A DNA stretch of 64,000 bases from Pachypanchax playfairii. Taxonomy: Eukaryota > Chordata > Actinopteri > Cyprinodontiformes > Aplocheilidae. This document shows positions 10,561-22,679 of this stretch, piece by piece. Made by a program: the position numbers and the translations under genes. The stretch lies in contig SSNP01000066.1 of assembly GCA_006937955.1 (NCBI GenBank), positions 2,185,273-2,249,272 of the forward strand, read 5' to 3'. The notes under the pieces are model-generated. The model did not search any database. It was not told the DNA's origin and saw nothing but the letters and a program-made list of their open reading frames with translations. Each line of letters starts with the position of its first letter. The first letter of the stretch is position 1.

Positions 10561-12914
10561 AATATCTAACTTGTTAAAATAAAACCTTTTCAAACTAAGT
10601 GAGTTCTGGCTGACTCCTACTATCCTATCCTATTGAAGGGGGAGTAACTGGCTCATTCCTTTGCAAGAGTACTTAAACCCTTCAGTGGCCATATTCCAGC
10701 ACCAGACTGTTTAAGAAACACGTTTAAAAAGTGATAGACACTAAACTTTTAAGGAAAGCAAAGCATCTTTTAACTACGAGTGCAACGTAAATGGATTTGC
10801 ACTAAGTGGGTCAATTCCTTAGTGAATATTGAACCATTCATGGTTTTTTCCCTCAAGTAAAATAGTTTGCAAACCGATTGCATTCCTATTCAAACAAGCT
10901 TTAAATCAATGAAAAGCAAACAAACAGAAAAACAGAAATCATTTCTTCATGTCATTTCTTTTGTGACATCATGGAGACACATAATCCAAGGAGTTTAAAC
11001 AGTTTTATGAATTTGAAGTCTGATTGCTTAAATGGTCTTGCGCCAGTGCCAGGGGACTGGGACTGGTATCAGCAACAGGGTATCCTCAATATCAGCCTCT
11101 GAGGTGCCACACAGACATACTGCATTTTGACAAACTGGGCCGTTAGTTTGAGGACTTAAATACAGGAATGCTTTGCCTACCTTGAAATGGGAGTCTTTTT
11201 TACTCTTGGTGAATAAAGCCTATATTTAATAACGTATGAAGAAAATTCCAATTTGTGACAGTTTATAGAGTTTTTTGTATTAGCTTGTTTTATGGTTAAA
11301 AAAAAAGGGTGGGGGGGTGGGGCTACACTGGCTTAAATTTGAAAATTAAGAGCAAAGCTATCATAAATATTGAGCATGTAGAACCCTTACAGGCTGCTAT
11401 AGTCTGTACAGATGAAAAGCAGTGCCACTGAGATAAATAGTTATGGAGAAAATGACTTTTAGGACTCAACTTGGAAAGTTCAAAAGGCATGCCCCTGACT
11501 CTAAATAATTTTGTTGAGACTTCATAATAAATGAATTAGTTCTTACTCCCAAAGTACAAACTTCTAAATTTTTATTATATTGACAAAGGCTTACAGCTTG
11601 TCACATGCACTTGGCATGCAATTACATGTGCGTGTTCACTTAACTGAGGGTTTTTTCCCAAAAGCAAAACCCAAGTGTGACTCAGGCTTGTTGTCGTATA
11701 ATCGGAAAACTGACAAAACAGCCCACAACCACACCAAAACAAAAGTGTACAAATGGGTTCTAAAAGGTAGTAATGAGAAAAAAAATCCACACTACTACCC
11801 ACTGATTCTATCAAAGGATAGACAGAATAATATTAATGTGAAGGAAACAATAAACCAAAGGTGGAGATATGAGGAAAACAAAGGTGTATCCTTTTGTGCA
11901 AACGTTAAACGGACCAAGTCTTAAACTCACAGAAAGCCAACAATAAATTGACAATCTGATCTCAAAAGTCTCAAAACACTACTGACATGTGCTTTGCAAA
12001 CTTCCCAAAAAGCCAAGTGAGAAAGATTCTGCTCTGCCTTATAAAGCCCTCCCACTGATTGCAACAGCAGGTGTGATCCTCCTCCCAGGTGGAACCTATG
12101 AGTCCCAATCAACTGCAGGAACCATGGTAACCAAAACCAAAAAACAACAATAGACAAAGAATCCCTCCAATTTCATCAAATCAATTAGTTTGCATCTAAC
12201 AATCCATAACAAACTGTAAAAGTAAACATTTAGATAATTTAACCTGTTATGTAAAAGTCTCTCACAGAAAACTGTTTGAATTAAGAAATTATTGAAAAAC
12301 CTGAAACTGATTAGTCTATTTCAAAACGTCCAAGTGCACACATCCACATCCAAAGATGATGTCAAGGAAGTGTTCAGTCAGAAGCAATATTGTGCCAAAA
12401 AGCCCCTGCTTCACTTTGTCACATTAGATTTGCTAAAACAACTGTGAAAACACAACTCTTCTCTCGGACTGTCTCTTCTCCTTTGTTCTCTTTCTGGCTT
12501 CCTTCTCATCCAGTAACAGCAAGTAAATGGACAAATGGCTGCTTTGGGGTTGTGTGTGTGTGTGTGTGTGTATATACATATATATATTTATATACAGAGT
12601 GTGTGTGATAGAGAGTGTGTGTGTTTTAGAATGGTGTCTCATAGAGTTATGCATGATAAACTGCTGTGACAGCTAAGATGTTTGTGTGGCAAGCACTTCA
12701 TTGTTAGAGTCCATTTGCTGCCGCTTTAAGTCTCCTTGGCAAGTTATCGCTCACACATGCATATATTTGCACACACAAATAAATGCATTTGCTTAAACAT
12801 TTCCACATACATACACTGCACTAACAAGACAGTTTGGCACAATTTTTTTATCCCTTGTCATAGCAGCTTGTATATCTGGCATCATTTGTTTGTATCTGTG
12901 TAAATGTGTGGGTA
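10561..12914. other. Intergenic, no assignable feature apart from a microsatellite
   Basis: No gene is recognised. A (GT)n tract followed by AT-rich TATA repeats sits at 12550-12600. Confidence 0.5.
12550..12600 (+). repeat. (GT)n/(TA)n microsatellite
   Basis: About eleven GT units run into a TATATACATATATA tract. Confidence 0.9.
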
Positions 12915-12916
12915 TA

Positions 12917-12996
12917 CACTACCAATCAAAAGTTTATAGACATACCTTTTGATTCACTCAAGTGAGAAAGAGGGTCCAAACATTTGACTGGTAGTG
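12917..12996. mobile_element. 80-bp Tc1/mariner-type MITE
   Basis: The left arm CACTACCAATCAAAAGTTT and right arm AAACATTTGACTGGTAGTG are inverted copies. The unit is flanked by TA on both sides (12915-12916 and 12997-12998), the Tc1/mariner target duplication. Almost nothing but the two terminal repeats is left. Confidence 0.82.
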
Positions 12997-12998
12997 TA

Positions 12999-14104
12999 AA
13001 TAAGTCTAAATGTATTCAAGAGTTGCAGAAGCAAATGGGCTTGGATTTTTATTAAAGTTGCACAAATCTGACATTCAGAATTAATCATATAATTTGAAGA
13101 CATTTTTTCCATAAAAAAAACAAACATCATGATGGGGTCAAAGAGACAAAAAATCATAAGGAGAGAAAGAAAACCAAAGAGAGACTCTTGTTTTGAATGA
13201 ACACTGAGGCCATTCATTGTTATCAACATTTGGACAATTTACCACTCCAAATATGGTCAGAAAAGATTCTTTCAAATGATGGGTTCATAAGAATCTCCCT
13301 TTTTTTTTTTACAAAATCTGGAATTCATAGACATTCATAGATAAGGCATGGTTTCCTACAGCCATTACAGGAAGTTGGTACAGCTGCTGTTCAGTTGGTA
13401 TTCTTGAGAAAATTAGGTGATTTACCACCATAAGATAAGCTTTTATGCTATTCATAGGGGTGCCTTGAAACCTTCTCCCTAAAGTTGAACACTTGATTTT
13501 GCAGGAACTGGGAGATTTGTATGAACCCATCATTTTTTAAGAACTCTGGGACTGTGGCTTTATGTACATGCTAGCTTTAACATTGCCGCACACCTAGCAG
13601 CTACATAAAGTTAGAAAATTATCTGTTTAAAACCCCAATGAGCCATTAATTTAGAAGTAGGCTCATGGTTATCAACAAAAAGGGGATAGCAGTGCACGAG
13701 TGTACGGTTTTTCAGCCTCCTCTTTGAAGAAATAGATTTATGCAGCTTTGCTTGAAACTTTGGCAAGTTTTGTTAGGTGCTTTAGCCCTAGCAGTGTCCA
13801 GAGAGTCGTCTGGTCTGGAGATGGCTGGTGCTACAGGTGTTGGCCCCTCTAATCCTCTAGTAGACGTGCAAGTGGTATGTTTAACCCTATGTCTGTGTCG
13901 TTGTTAGCTGAAGGCTCAGTTAAAGTTGTGGCAAGCTAATCTCAAACGGAAAATAGTTGGATGGGAGAGTTTGTTTCAGCTCTGGAAAAAATTGCTATGG
14001 CCTAGAACCAGCCACAGGATGTGTGGGCCATATTTCTACAGTATAGGCTTATGTGTAAGGCTCAGGACGTCACACAATAGTTCACCAAAATAAATAAATA
14101 AAAT
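12999..14104. other. Intergenic, no assignable feature
   Basis: No gene or familiar repeat family is visible. The stretch borders a TTAA-flanked repeat on the right. Confidence 0.45.
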
Positions 14105-14474
14105 CTGGACTCAGATTGGCTAACAAAATAGCCTATGAGAGCAAGGCATACTGTTTCCTGCCCCGCTGCGCATAGCAACAGCACACGTAGTCTCCTCCAG
14201 TTTGATATGTATTTATGCTAACAGCTTTTAGCCAGCAGCATGCTAGGCGTGGTTTCAACTGTGGGAGCTGATGAATACTAATGAGCAAAGGAGTGGTGAC
14301 GAAACAGATACAGGATGTTCGAACTCGGGTGTTATCGCCACCTGTTTGAGAGATAAAAACTGAAAGAGAAGTTGTTGTGGTGTTTTCACAACCAATATGA
14401 AGGTAAGAACAAATGTGGAGCTAAAATATTCAACAAAAACCTTAGAAAAAAACATTTTTAATGAAAGGGCCTCT
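14105..14474 (-). mobile_element. TTAA-flanked repeat family, copy 1 (truncated)
   Basis: This is the reverse complement of about 370 bases of the repeats at 31739-32308 and 61742-62305; shared blocks include GCATGCTAGGCGTGG, CCCCGCTGCGCA and GAGCTAAAATATTCAAC. The right edge ends GGGCCTCT followed by TTAA at 14475-14478, the same terminus as the other copies. The other end is missing about 200 bases. See the full copies for classification. Confidence 0.85.
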
Positions 14475-14544
14475 TTAAAAACTCCAGTCAAGTTGCCCCA
14501 CCTATAACAAAATTTACTTCAACAGCTAAGACTGTCATTTGGAA

Positions 14545-14990
14545 CCCAGAGTCAGAAGTCATCTTTAATGAAATTAGATTTGTGTTCATTCCAGGTCCTA
14601 TTCTCATCAACCCAGACTTGCATAAACACTTTATTGTGGAGATTGACATATTTGACTTTGGGGTGGGGTGATATTTCTCAACAGACAGGGATCAGTTGTG
14701 ATCTGTAGAAAGAAATTCTGATGTTGGCAAAGGAGAGTTCTTGGCAATCAAACTGGCTTCAGAGCAGTGGATACATTGTTTGGAGGGTGCTAAACAACCA
14801 TTTATTGTCTGTACTGACTGAAAAATATTACATATTTATAATCTGGGACCAAGGGTTTCCCTTCCTCTGAGGCTCTGCTGTATTTGGTTCAAATTGCTTA
14901 ATTTCTTTGTTCACATTCAAATTGGACCATTGTCAAGCTTGTTTTACTGATGTATGGTGTTAACCCAGCCTTGCTTTTCTAAAAGGGCCT
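14545..14990 (+). pseudogene. Ancient gypsy pol fragment (RNase H)
   Basis: Plus-strand translation gives WNPESEVIFNEI, then PILINPD, FIVEID, KGEFLAIKLASEQWIHCLEG and PFIVCTD, in the order seen in the gypsy RNase H of the element at the window start. Several stops and a frameshift are present (for example TGA in place of the codon after CTD). This is an old, dead fragment with no LTRs in sight. Confidence 0.78.
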
Positions 14991-16395
14991 AACCTTGAGG
15001 GACTGCCAATCAAGTCCAACTCTCATCTCCTCCAACCCCCACCATCTCCAGTGTGTACCCATATCCACAAACACATACATTTTCAAACCAAGTAGATTGA
15101 ATAATTGATGCCTATCCTTCTGATGCATTTGTTAAACTACACAAGTCAGACAGGGACTGACAGAATGTGTGGCTCAACTGGTCTGTCTTCGTGTATGTTT
15201 CTTATTCAGTCTGTCTTCCAAAATCCTACCCCACCCCCTATTTTCTATCATCACAAAAACATGCACTGTCCCCTCTGACATTCATCATAAATGCCATGTC
15301 TTGCCCTACGCCCTTTTCTCCCTCTCTCTTTCTGTCTTTACATCTCTTGTTTCTTTCTCCCAGAGACACAGACCTGCCAAACATACAAACTATTTCTGAT
15401 GTAAAACTGTGGACCAGACAAGCTTTTAAACCTCTTGCACTGACAATTGAGAGAACAGTGTGTCCTGGTGTGGTAGTGTGGGGTAACAGAGGAGGGGAAC
15501 ATGAAAGTTTCAACATACAATTTGAGGGGAGTAGAAAAAGATCCATTGACAAATCAAACTAGAAAAATGTGAGAGGGAAACCAGAGAAGCATTGAATTCA
15601 CAATGTTTTTCCAAGTCAAATGTTTTAACTGTTTGTAGTGAAAAATCTTTGTGGAGTGAAGCCATGTCTATTTGCTTGTTTTTTTATTTAAACTGTCATA
15701 ACTTAAAGGGATGTCAGTCTTCAAAAATACATGCAACACAAAGGGTGTGACTGCAAGCTGTTAGAAATTACAGTTTTGTCATTGAAACAAATATTAACAA
15801 TTTCTATTTAAGATACTTAATACCTGGCTAAGCTGCACAGGCTAAGTAATTACGCAACATCAGTTGTTGAGTTGCTGTTGTGTTCTCTAAAAGCAAGTGG
15901 CAGGAAAAATGACAATAAAAAAAACAAGAAAAGAAGGCAATAACAGGCATTCATCAAAACTACAGATAGGATGAGGCTATTCATTTTAGAAGCAGCAAAA
16001 AGAAATATCATCAATATTTGACATTGTTTTATGTGAAAGCCACTTGATTTCGTCCCAGGTCCTGCGTGGGTGACCAGCGGTAATCAATTATCATTGACAA
16101 GATTTGTGTACATGGAGGGTCCTCGTACTTTGTTTTGTTCTGCCCTGGCTCTTTGAAGTTGCCTCTTTTGAGATCACAGACCAAGTCCTTGGTGAGAACT
16201 CCATCTACTATGTGACTGGCTGGCATTGTTAATCTGACCCTGCCAGTACACAGACAATAAAGGATGATGCTATGTCATGTGTAATTTAAAATAGATAAAG
16301 GCCTATGACAAAATTATTTATCTTATTCATATTACTTTAATGTATTATATATGTTTTAACAATGACTAATTTATTGATTGATTTAAAATAATATG
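14991..16395. other. Intergenic, no assignable feature
   Basis: The frame at 15167-15562 is open for 131 residues but has no recognisable domain and shares its region with open frames on the other strand. I do not call it a gene. Confidence 0.45.
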
Positions 16396-16500
16396 TGACT
16401 CTGTGATGGACTGGCAACCTGTCCAGGTTGCAACACTGCCTCTCACCCAATGACAGCTGGAGATAGACACAGTCTCCCTGAGACCCTGAACAAGCAGGTG
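16396..16500 (+). repeat. Fish LINE/SINE 3' tail fragment
   Basis: CTCTGTGATGGACTGGCAAC, CTCACCCAATGACAGCTGGAGATAG in two parts and CCTGAGACCCTGAACAAGCAGG form the familiar tail of a dispersed fish retroposon. This is the same family as 5827-5905 in the opposite orientation. The terminal TGGA repeat is absent. Confidence 0.7.
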
Positions 16501-16524
16501 TAAAAAATGACTGACTGATGACTG

Positions 16525-16586
16525 ACTTTTTGAAAGAAATATTTATTATTAAATATTACTTTTTGAAAGAAATATTTAATATTAAC
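16525..16586 (+). repeat. 33-bp tandem duplication
   Basis: A unit starting ACTTTTTGAAAGAAATATTTA is repeated head to tail with minor changes, indicating a local duplication. Confidence 0.8.
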
Positions 16587-17659
16587 TATTGATACACCAT
16601 GGTGTCCACAATCCCTACAGATGATCATCTAAAATATACATCTGTGATAGAAGCCAAAAAGTAATGTCCTGTACAAAGCAAAATAACCAGTGTACTCACT
16701 CACTCTTGATGTCATGGGGATCGTGGATTGTAAAAACAAGTTAAACTGGCAGTAGTGAAAAAAAACATTGCAACCTGGAAAAGAGTGACTTAGTTAAATA
16801 CAGTGAAAAGGGTTTGTTATGACACATTTAACTTTAATTTTTGGTGTAATAAATAACATGTATTGCATTCTTTAAATGATTCTAATGGTAAAAGTCATAA
16901 TACTTCTGAAAACAACAGTAAAGGCATTCTGAGACACAGAAAAACAGAGAGAGGGTGAGATGACATGTTATGTTGGTAAATATCTCTTCTACAAATTCTG
17001 TGAAGAGTTGTATTGCAAAATCATTATCAAATACTGCTTTGTCTGTATTTTGCAAAGGTGATATTTAGAATCCATAATATTCAAGTAGGCTGTAATACTG
17101 ATGAATGCAGAAGCTAAACACCACACAAGGATTCCACAGTAATTATGATTTCATTTTTCATTAATGTTTATAATGGAATACTGGTAGATTTAAGTATGTG
17201 ACATACTTAATTTAACTTACAGTTCATGTGCCTGCTACATAATGGTGTATCACCAGATTCATTTGAATCAATTTCAAATTATACTTTATGCATACATTTT
17301 AGCACTGAATATTGTGAAAGTCAAACTAAACCGACCCTCTTAACTTAAAATGAAACTCAGGTTTTGTGATGAAAATTATGTTTTAGTAATTTCTTTTTAC
17401 TGGCTAAAATTAGGTTTTTCTTTTCAAGACAGACTGGTTTAGTAATGACACTGACTAAAACATCAGGATCTTAGTGTTTCCAATCACTGCCTCACTCTCT
17501 GTCATCATCATCTACATTCTCTTCACACTGTCCTAAATCTTCTTTCTCTGTCAAGTGTTGGTGTCCAATGTCTAGTGCTGTGGAGGGCTGGACGTTATGC
17601 AAACATTTAACTATTTGTAAGTCTAGTCTGACTTTAACCAATTCAATATCATTCATTAG
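16587..17659. other. AT-rich intergenic stretch
   Basis: I see no gene, RNA gene or familiar repeat. Confidence 0.5.
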
Positions 17660-17960
17660 TAGGGGTGTAACAGTTCACGGGTATGTGTTGAACCATTCGG
17701 TTCAGCCCATTCGGTTCTGTCCACTTGCATTTTTTTTCTTCATAAATGTATTATTAGTGTGATTTTAAGCGCAGCAGAATAAAGTTTACAGGTGAGTTTC
17801 CACACGGACGCTGTATTGAGTGATGCTCAGTGGAGCTGCAAAAACACATTCAAGTAGCCTAAATACATGAGCTTAGGGGTGTAACAGTACACGCATTCAT
17901 ACGAACCATTTCGGTACTGGGCTGTTGGTTTGGTGCAGATGTTTACCGATCTGATTACAG
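17660..17960 (+). mobile_element. DNA-transposon remnant with duplicated TAGGGGTGTAAC end
   Basis: TAGGGGTGTAACAGT begins at 17660 and again at 17874, each followed by a CATTCGGTTCAG-like or CATTTCGGTACTGG-like block. This motif starts a well-known non-autonomous vertebrate DNA repeat. Two left ends in the same orientation suggest two copies or one nested in another. I cannot fix the right border. Confidence 0.5.
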
Positions 17961-18259
17961 TTAGTTAAAGGCATAGTATCTAAGAATTAGACCTTGTTGT
18001 CAAATCCAAATCCTGCAGTTCATGTTGAAAAATAAAAAAACGGCTGTTCTCAGCCACTCATCCCCTCCCCTCCCTGATTTTTATGTTGAAATGCCAGTTC
18101 TGATTTTGATTCTCATTTTGTTTCTCTTGTATTTGTTTAATTTTTGGGAATGTATGAAGGTCTATTTGTTCAGCATTGAGTTTTCTTAAGTGCATTTGAA
18201 CGCCCCATCACGAGAAGCTCGGCTGCTCAGTTGGAAGGATGCAGGGGTGTCTTTTGCTG

Positions 18260-18600
18260 CTGGTCGTTGTGGAATTACAGCTGCTTGTGGGTGAAGAGCA
18301 GATTGGTGGTGACCTGAGAGGAGGGGAGTTTAGCGAAGGCGACGAGGTGACAGGCTTTGGAGAAGCGATCGATGATGGACAGGATGACAGACTTTCTGTT
18401 TGAGATGGGGAGATCTGAGAGCTGAAGGAGACCTGCATGAGGTCGATTTGCGGTTTTGTTATGGCAGCAGACTGGGCAGGCAGCGACAAATTCTGCCACA
18501 TCCCGATTGAGAGCCGGCCACTAGAAGTGCCGACGGAGGAGCCCGATAGTGCGGCTGACTCCGGGGTGGCAGGTGAATCGGGATAAGTGTCCCCACTGAA
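18260..18600 (-). pseudogene. Gypsy integrase fragment
   Basis: The minus-strand reading contains HLSRFTCHPGVSRTIGLLRRHF (zinc-binding region, in two pieces), FVAACPVCCHNK and SVILSIIDRFSKACHLVAF, which runs into the integrase core. A change of frame separates the zinc region from the core. The second Asp and the Glu of the DDE set are not present before the element ends. Confidence 0.78.
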
Positions 18601-18789
18601 TCACTCGGGAGCGGACCGCAGTGGGAAAATACAGGCACCTGGGGGGACCAACTCCAGGATCTGGCTCTGTTTGTTGGGCCTCGTGGATGGCGGACTCCAG
18701 CTCCCAGGAGATGGCAGGACGGAGGGAGTAGGGGCGTGTCTTGGCTGCAGGGAGGATAAGGCTGGCGGAGACGGGACAAGGCGTCTGGT

Positions 18790-19230
18790 TTAATGTTTTT
18801 AGCGCCAGGGCGGTAGGAGACGTTGCGATTGAACCAGGAGAAAAAGAGGGACCATCTGAATTGTCAGGGGTTGAGTCGTTTGGCGGCCTGGAGGTATGAG
18901 AGGTTTTTGTGGTCGGTCTACACCACAATTGGGAGCTCCATCCCTTCGAGCCAGAGTCGCCATTCTTCGTGTGTGAGCTTGATGGCAAGCAGCTCGCAAC
19001 CCCCGATGTTGTAGCGATGCTCCGTGGGGGAGAAGCGCTTTGAGAAGAAGGTGCACAGGTGGAGCTTGAGATCAGCGGTGGAACGCTGCGAAAGGACGGC
19101 CCTACTCCAACATCTGAAGTGTCGACCTCGAGAACAAACTGGGCTGATGGGTCAGGGTTTATGAAGATGGTGCTTGTGTGAACAGTAGCTGGAGTCTTTG
19201 GAACGCCTGCTCCGCCTTGTGGGTCCACCG
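18790..19230 (-). pseudogene. Gypsy RNase H and linker fragment
   Basis: In the minus frames I see INPDPSAQFVLEVDTSDVGVG and, after a shift, pieces equivalent to the CAFFSKR, YNIG, ELLAIKL and WTDHKNL blocks. Frame changes within the block show that it is dead. Confidence 0.72.
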
Positions 19231-19580
19231 GAACGGTACCTTAACAGAGGTAAGGGCGATGAGTGGAGCAGCGCTGGAGAACTAGGCGGGCGTGATGCGA
19301 GTTTTATGCGTTTCTTAGGTCCAACTCGGAGAAGATTGTTGCCTTTTGGACAGGCTCCAAGGCTGAGGAAAGAAGAGGCAATTAATATTTATTATTGACA
19401 GTGATTTGATTTAAACCTCGGTAGTCAATGCAGGGTCGGAGGGTCTTGTCTTTTTTTTGTCATGAAGAAGAATCCAGCGCTGAGGGGAGACAGATAGATA
19501 ATCACGGCTTTTAGTGACTCACTTGCTGTTCGTAGAGGTGAAGGTGAGTTTAAAGGCTTCCAGGAATTCAGCACATAGGG

Positions 19581-19856
19581 CTATGGGGTTGACTCCAATG
19601 TAAGCATTGGCCCATCTGAGGACCTTGTCCCGAAGGAGCCCGACCACAAACAAGGTCTTGCTGGCATCCTATCTGAAAGCATGAGGGAATCGATTAAACA
19701 CCAGGTCACAGTGTAGCAAGAAGCCACTGGACTCAAGTCACCCGTGTATGGCTCCGGGTTGGGCGTCTGAGGCGGAGGGCTAGCACGAGCTGCAGGTGGT
19801 GCCAACGACACAATCTGAGTCCCCAGCGCCACCACTTGCTGCGTCAACCGGCTCAT
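19581..19856 (-). pseudogene. Gypsy gag-like fragment
   Basis: The 91-residue minus reading begins MSRLTQQVVALGTQI, followed by a proline-rich run and PNPEPYTGDL, in the style of fish sushi-type gag N-termini (coiled segment, proline linker, then the capsid start). Later residues diverge, probably through a frameshift. Confidence 0.55.
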
Positions 19857-19990
19857 GGTCTCCGCCAGTGCGGACTGCTGCTGTGCGATGTTTTTTAGGA
19901 TAGCCTCATGTTGGCCCAGAAGAATTCCCTGCTGGGAGCGAGGTCTGAAACCTCGCTGTAGAGTCCGAAACGTCAGATGATTTCAGGTTG

Positions 19991-20343
19991 TATTGGCCTC
20001 TAAGTCAAGCGACAGTTTCAGACCAAGCATAGAGGGAAAGGTTTAAACAGTTTATTGTTCTCTTTCTTGTTTCTTTTTCTCTCACAGTCTCACATAGTCT
20101 TTATAAAAAAACTGTTTAATCTGCTGTCAGACAGGAGGAAGAGGAGGGAGGCGAACCGCTCAGGGTGACGCCGGAGAGCGGATGGTCAGGGGCTGCGCAG
20201 AGGAGGAACAGGTTAGTGCAGAGTCCAGACGGCACTGAGTTTTAGCAGATTGTGCAGGAGAATGAGAAAAGGGCTTACGGTTGGAAGTGGTTGTCAGATC
20301 CCAGGAGGAGGACCTGGTGCCAGTGGGAGTCCTGCTGATGGGT
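19991..20343. other. Possible leader/LTR remnant of the minus-strand gypsy
   Basis: This stretch lies directly upstream (on the minus strand) of the gag-like fragment and continues on the far side of the Harbinger insertion. No clean LTR ends can be fixed, so the call is positional only. Confidence 0.3.
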
Positions 20344-20346
20344 TAA

Positions 20347-20906
20347 CGCCGGGCTCACACTGCATCCAGATCCGGTCCGGTGCGGACCCCGCAGGGCTCA
20401 CAGTAGCTCCGCGCGGTGCGGGTCCTGTTACGGGGGCCGTACGGCACTACGGAAAGAATCCGCAAGGTTCAATTTTTTCCGGACGCCAGAGACGATCTGC
20501 GTCAAGTTTGATGAAATCTGACGAATTATACAGAAAGTGTGGCTTGAATATCCGGTGTTTTTTCAAAATAAACGAGTGTACAAACAATTGTAACTTGACT
20601 CTTCTTTTAAGACAGCACACGCACTAATAGGAAATGTAAACATTACATCACACCCGGTGACACAGGGTCCCGAAAGCCTGCAGCACAACACAATTTTCAC
20701 ACATTTGCTAAATAATGGATGTGTTCTCGTGTGAAGTCTCGACAAAATGATAACCCATGTGAACTTCTGTTCTCGCGGGTGCTGTTTCCGCACCCAGCAC
20801 CGGAGCTGGCCGCATTCCCTATTTGGAGCAGATGTGAGTGGTAGCTTGCGGAAAAACCGCACTGAATCCGGACGGAAGCCGTTCCGTAGGCAGTGTGAAC
20901 CCGGCG
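20347..20906. mobile_element. PIF/Harbinger-type non-autonomous element
   Basis: Left end CGCCGGGCTCACACTGCA and right end GGCAGTGTGAACCCGGCG are inverted repeats. A 3-bp TAA is present on each side (20344-20346 and 20907-20909), as expected for PIF/Harbinger insertion. The 560-bp interior is GC-rich near the ends and contains no transposase or Myb-like frame, so it must have moved in trans. Confidence 0.82.
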
Positions 20907-20909
20907 TAA

Positions 20910-22674
20910 GGCCCTTCAGATGGCCCTGCCCAGCTCTCATAGACTAACTGCCTGCCTCCTGGAATCTCCTTCATGCATTTGATACTCTGCTGGGAGACAC
21001 AGCAAACCCTCTGGTAATGGCATGTATTGATCTTCCATTCTAGTGCAGATGGGCTACATGTGCAACCTCTGTAGACTCCAGGTATCTCCTCATTCTACCA
21101 GTAATGACACTGACCCAAGTTAAATCCAAAGCTACTGAAAAGCATTCAAAAAAGATCAAGAGTGGAAAAAATGGCTGTGAACTCCACCTGCAAAACCATT
21201 CCTGTTTTGGGGCTTGTCTCATTATTGCCCCTTTAATGCACTTGTTGTTAATTTCATTTACACCAAAACAGCTGGATCCAATAAACAACCCTCTCTGCTT
21301 ATTAACTGACCAGGTCAATATCAACTGACTCTGTACTATACTTTTATCAAAAAGTGTTTCTTTAATTTTTTGAGCAATGTGGATCAGTCCTTGGGAAAAA
21401 AATAAACATTTAAAGCCACTTTCACTGTCATCTATACTAAATCAAACACCTCTGACCTGAATTAGCTTATCAGGTAATAACTTTCACCCACAGAAGCTTA
21501 AGTGCTTGTGTTCAGTCAGCTTGAAGTAAAACATCTATTTGCATGTTCTAACAAAGTGGAGTCTGGATGATCACTATTTGTCTGGTTGACTGAAATAATG
21601 TTTCTGAATAGCAAGATTATTTATTTCTAACTGAATGCATGTGTTTATTTGGTCATTCATCCTTGATAAACTTCTGAAAAGTGAATATTTTATTTTAACA
21701 AACAGCTGCAGTATGTTCATGTTAAAATTTTAGTATTTTATTTGTCTGCTATACTGGCCATTTAATTCTGCAATGTGTCTAGTTCTTCTAAGTATTAGCA
21801 TATATATCTAACAGTGAACACCTGGTAAACCTTATGCCTGGTTAGTATATAGTATTCCCTTTAGTGGATTTTGTTATATTGTTTTTAATGCTGCCTTTGA
21901 TGTTCAAGTACCTGATACTAAAACATCCTATGCATATTTTTTTCATTCTTTTTTAATTTGTTTTACACAGTTACTGCTGCTATTAACTTTTTAATACATC
22001 ATATTTAATATCTAATACTGTACCTAAGGCTTAAAGTGACAAATTATTGGTATCGACATGGTCCAATAACTTTCCAAAGTCAACAGTTTTAAATGACACA
22101 AGTTTTCTTGGCACGAAATCCTTCAATCAGAGAAATGAGAGAATAAATATATTTATATTCAGTGTCATCCTTATATAAATCTCACAATGTGAAAGGCAAA
22201 AAAGTTAGAATTTTAAAACTTGCAATCACAAACTGACACCAATTCTTATTCTTGTAGTTCAAAAACACTTATATATATATATATATATATATTTAAAAAT
22301 TATTTTAATCAAAATTTCTATAAATGTGAACATATTCAAAATTAAAAACACAAAAAGCCACACTGAAATTCATCAAAATGTCTGTTGACAGACCCCTCAA
22401 TTTCTGTGAGAATATCCTTTACTGATAAGGAAAAAAATGGAACTTTTGTGTTTTCTTTTTGTTTATTATGAACCAGAAACAAAGAAATGTTGATGCTTCT
22501 GTATATTAAAGTATCTATGTATGTGAGCATTCATATTTGAATTTTAGAGTACAAGTGCAGTTTTGTACAATTGGGAATCTTTGGAATTTTGTGCTGGCTG
22601 TTAACAATTGTTTAATGAACGACACATTTTGTCAACTGCTCTTCACTTTGCACCCATGACAGCACAATATAACA
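20910..22674. other. AT-rich intergenic stretch
   Basis: No gene is visible. The only distinct item is a (TA)n run at 22270-22292. Confidence 0.5.
22270..22292. repeat. (TA)n microsatellite
   Basis: About eleven TA units lie in AT-rich DNA. Confidence 0.9.
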
Positions 22675-22679
22675 CCACA

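Larger units (their letters stand above)
18200..19990 (-). mobile_element. Second Ty3/gypsy element, minus strand, internally deleted
   Basis: Read from high to low coordinate, the block contains gag-like sequence (19990-19580), the start of RT (about 19470-19320), RNase H (about 19230-18790) and integrase (about 18600-18260). It is far too compact: the RT core between LDLR and the ALTS..VPF block is missing. The remaining motifs are close cousins of the element at 1-3383. No clear LTR pair is visible; 19991-20343 may hold its 5' leader or LTR. Confidence 0.8.

Noticed and set aside
15167..15562. 131-residue plus-strand open frame
   Set aside because: There is no domain, it overlaps open frames on both strands and there is no splice context; probably chance.
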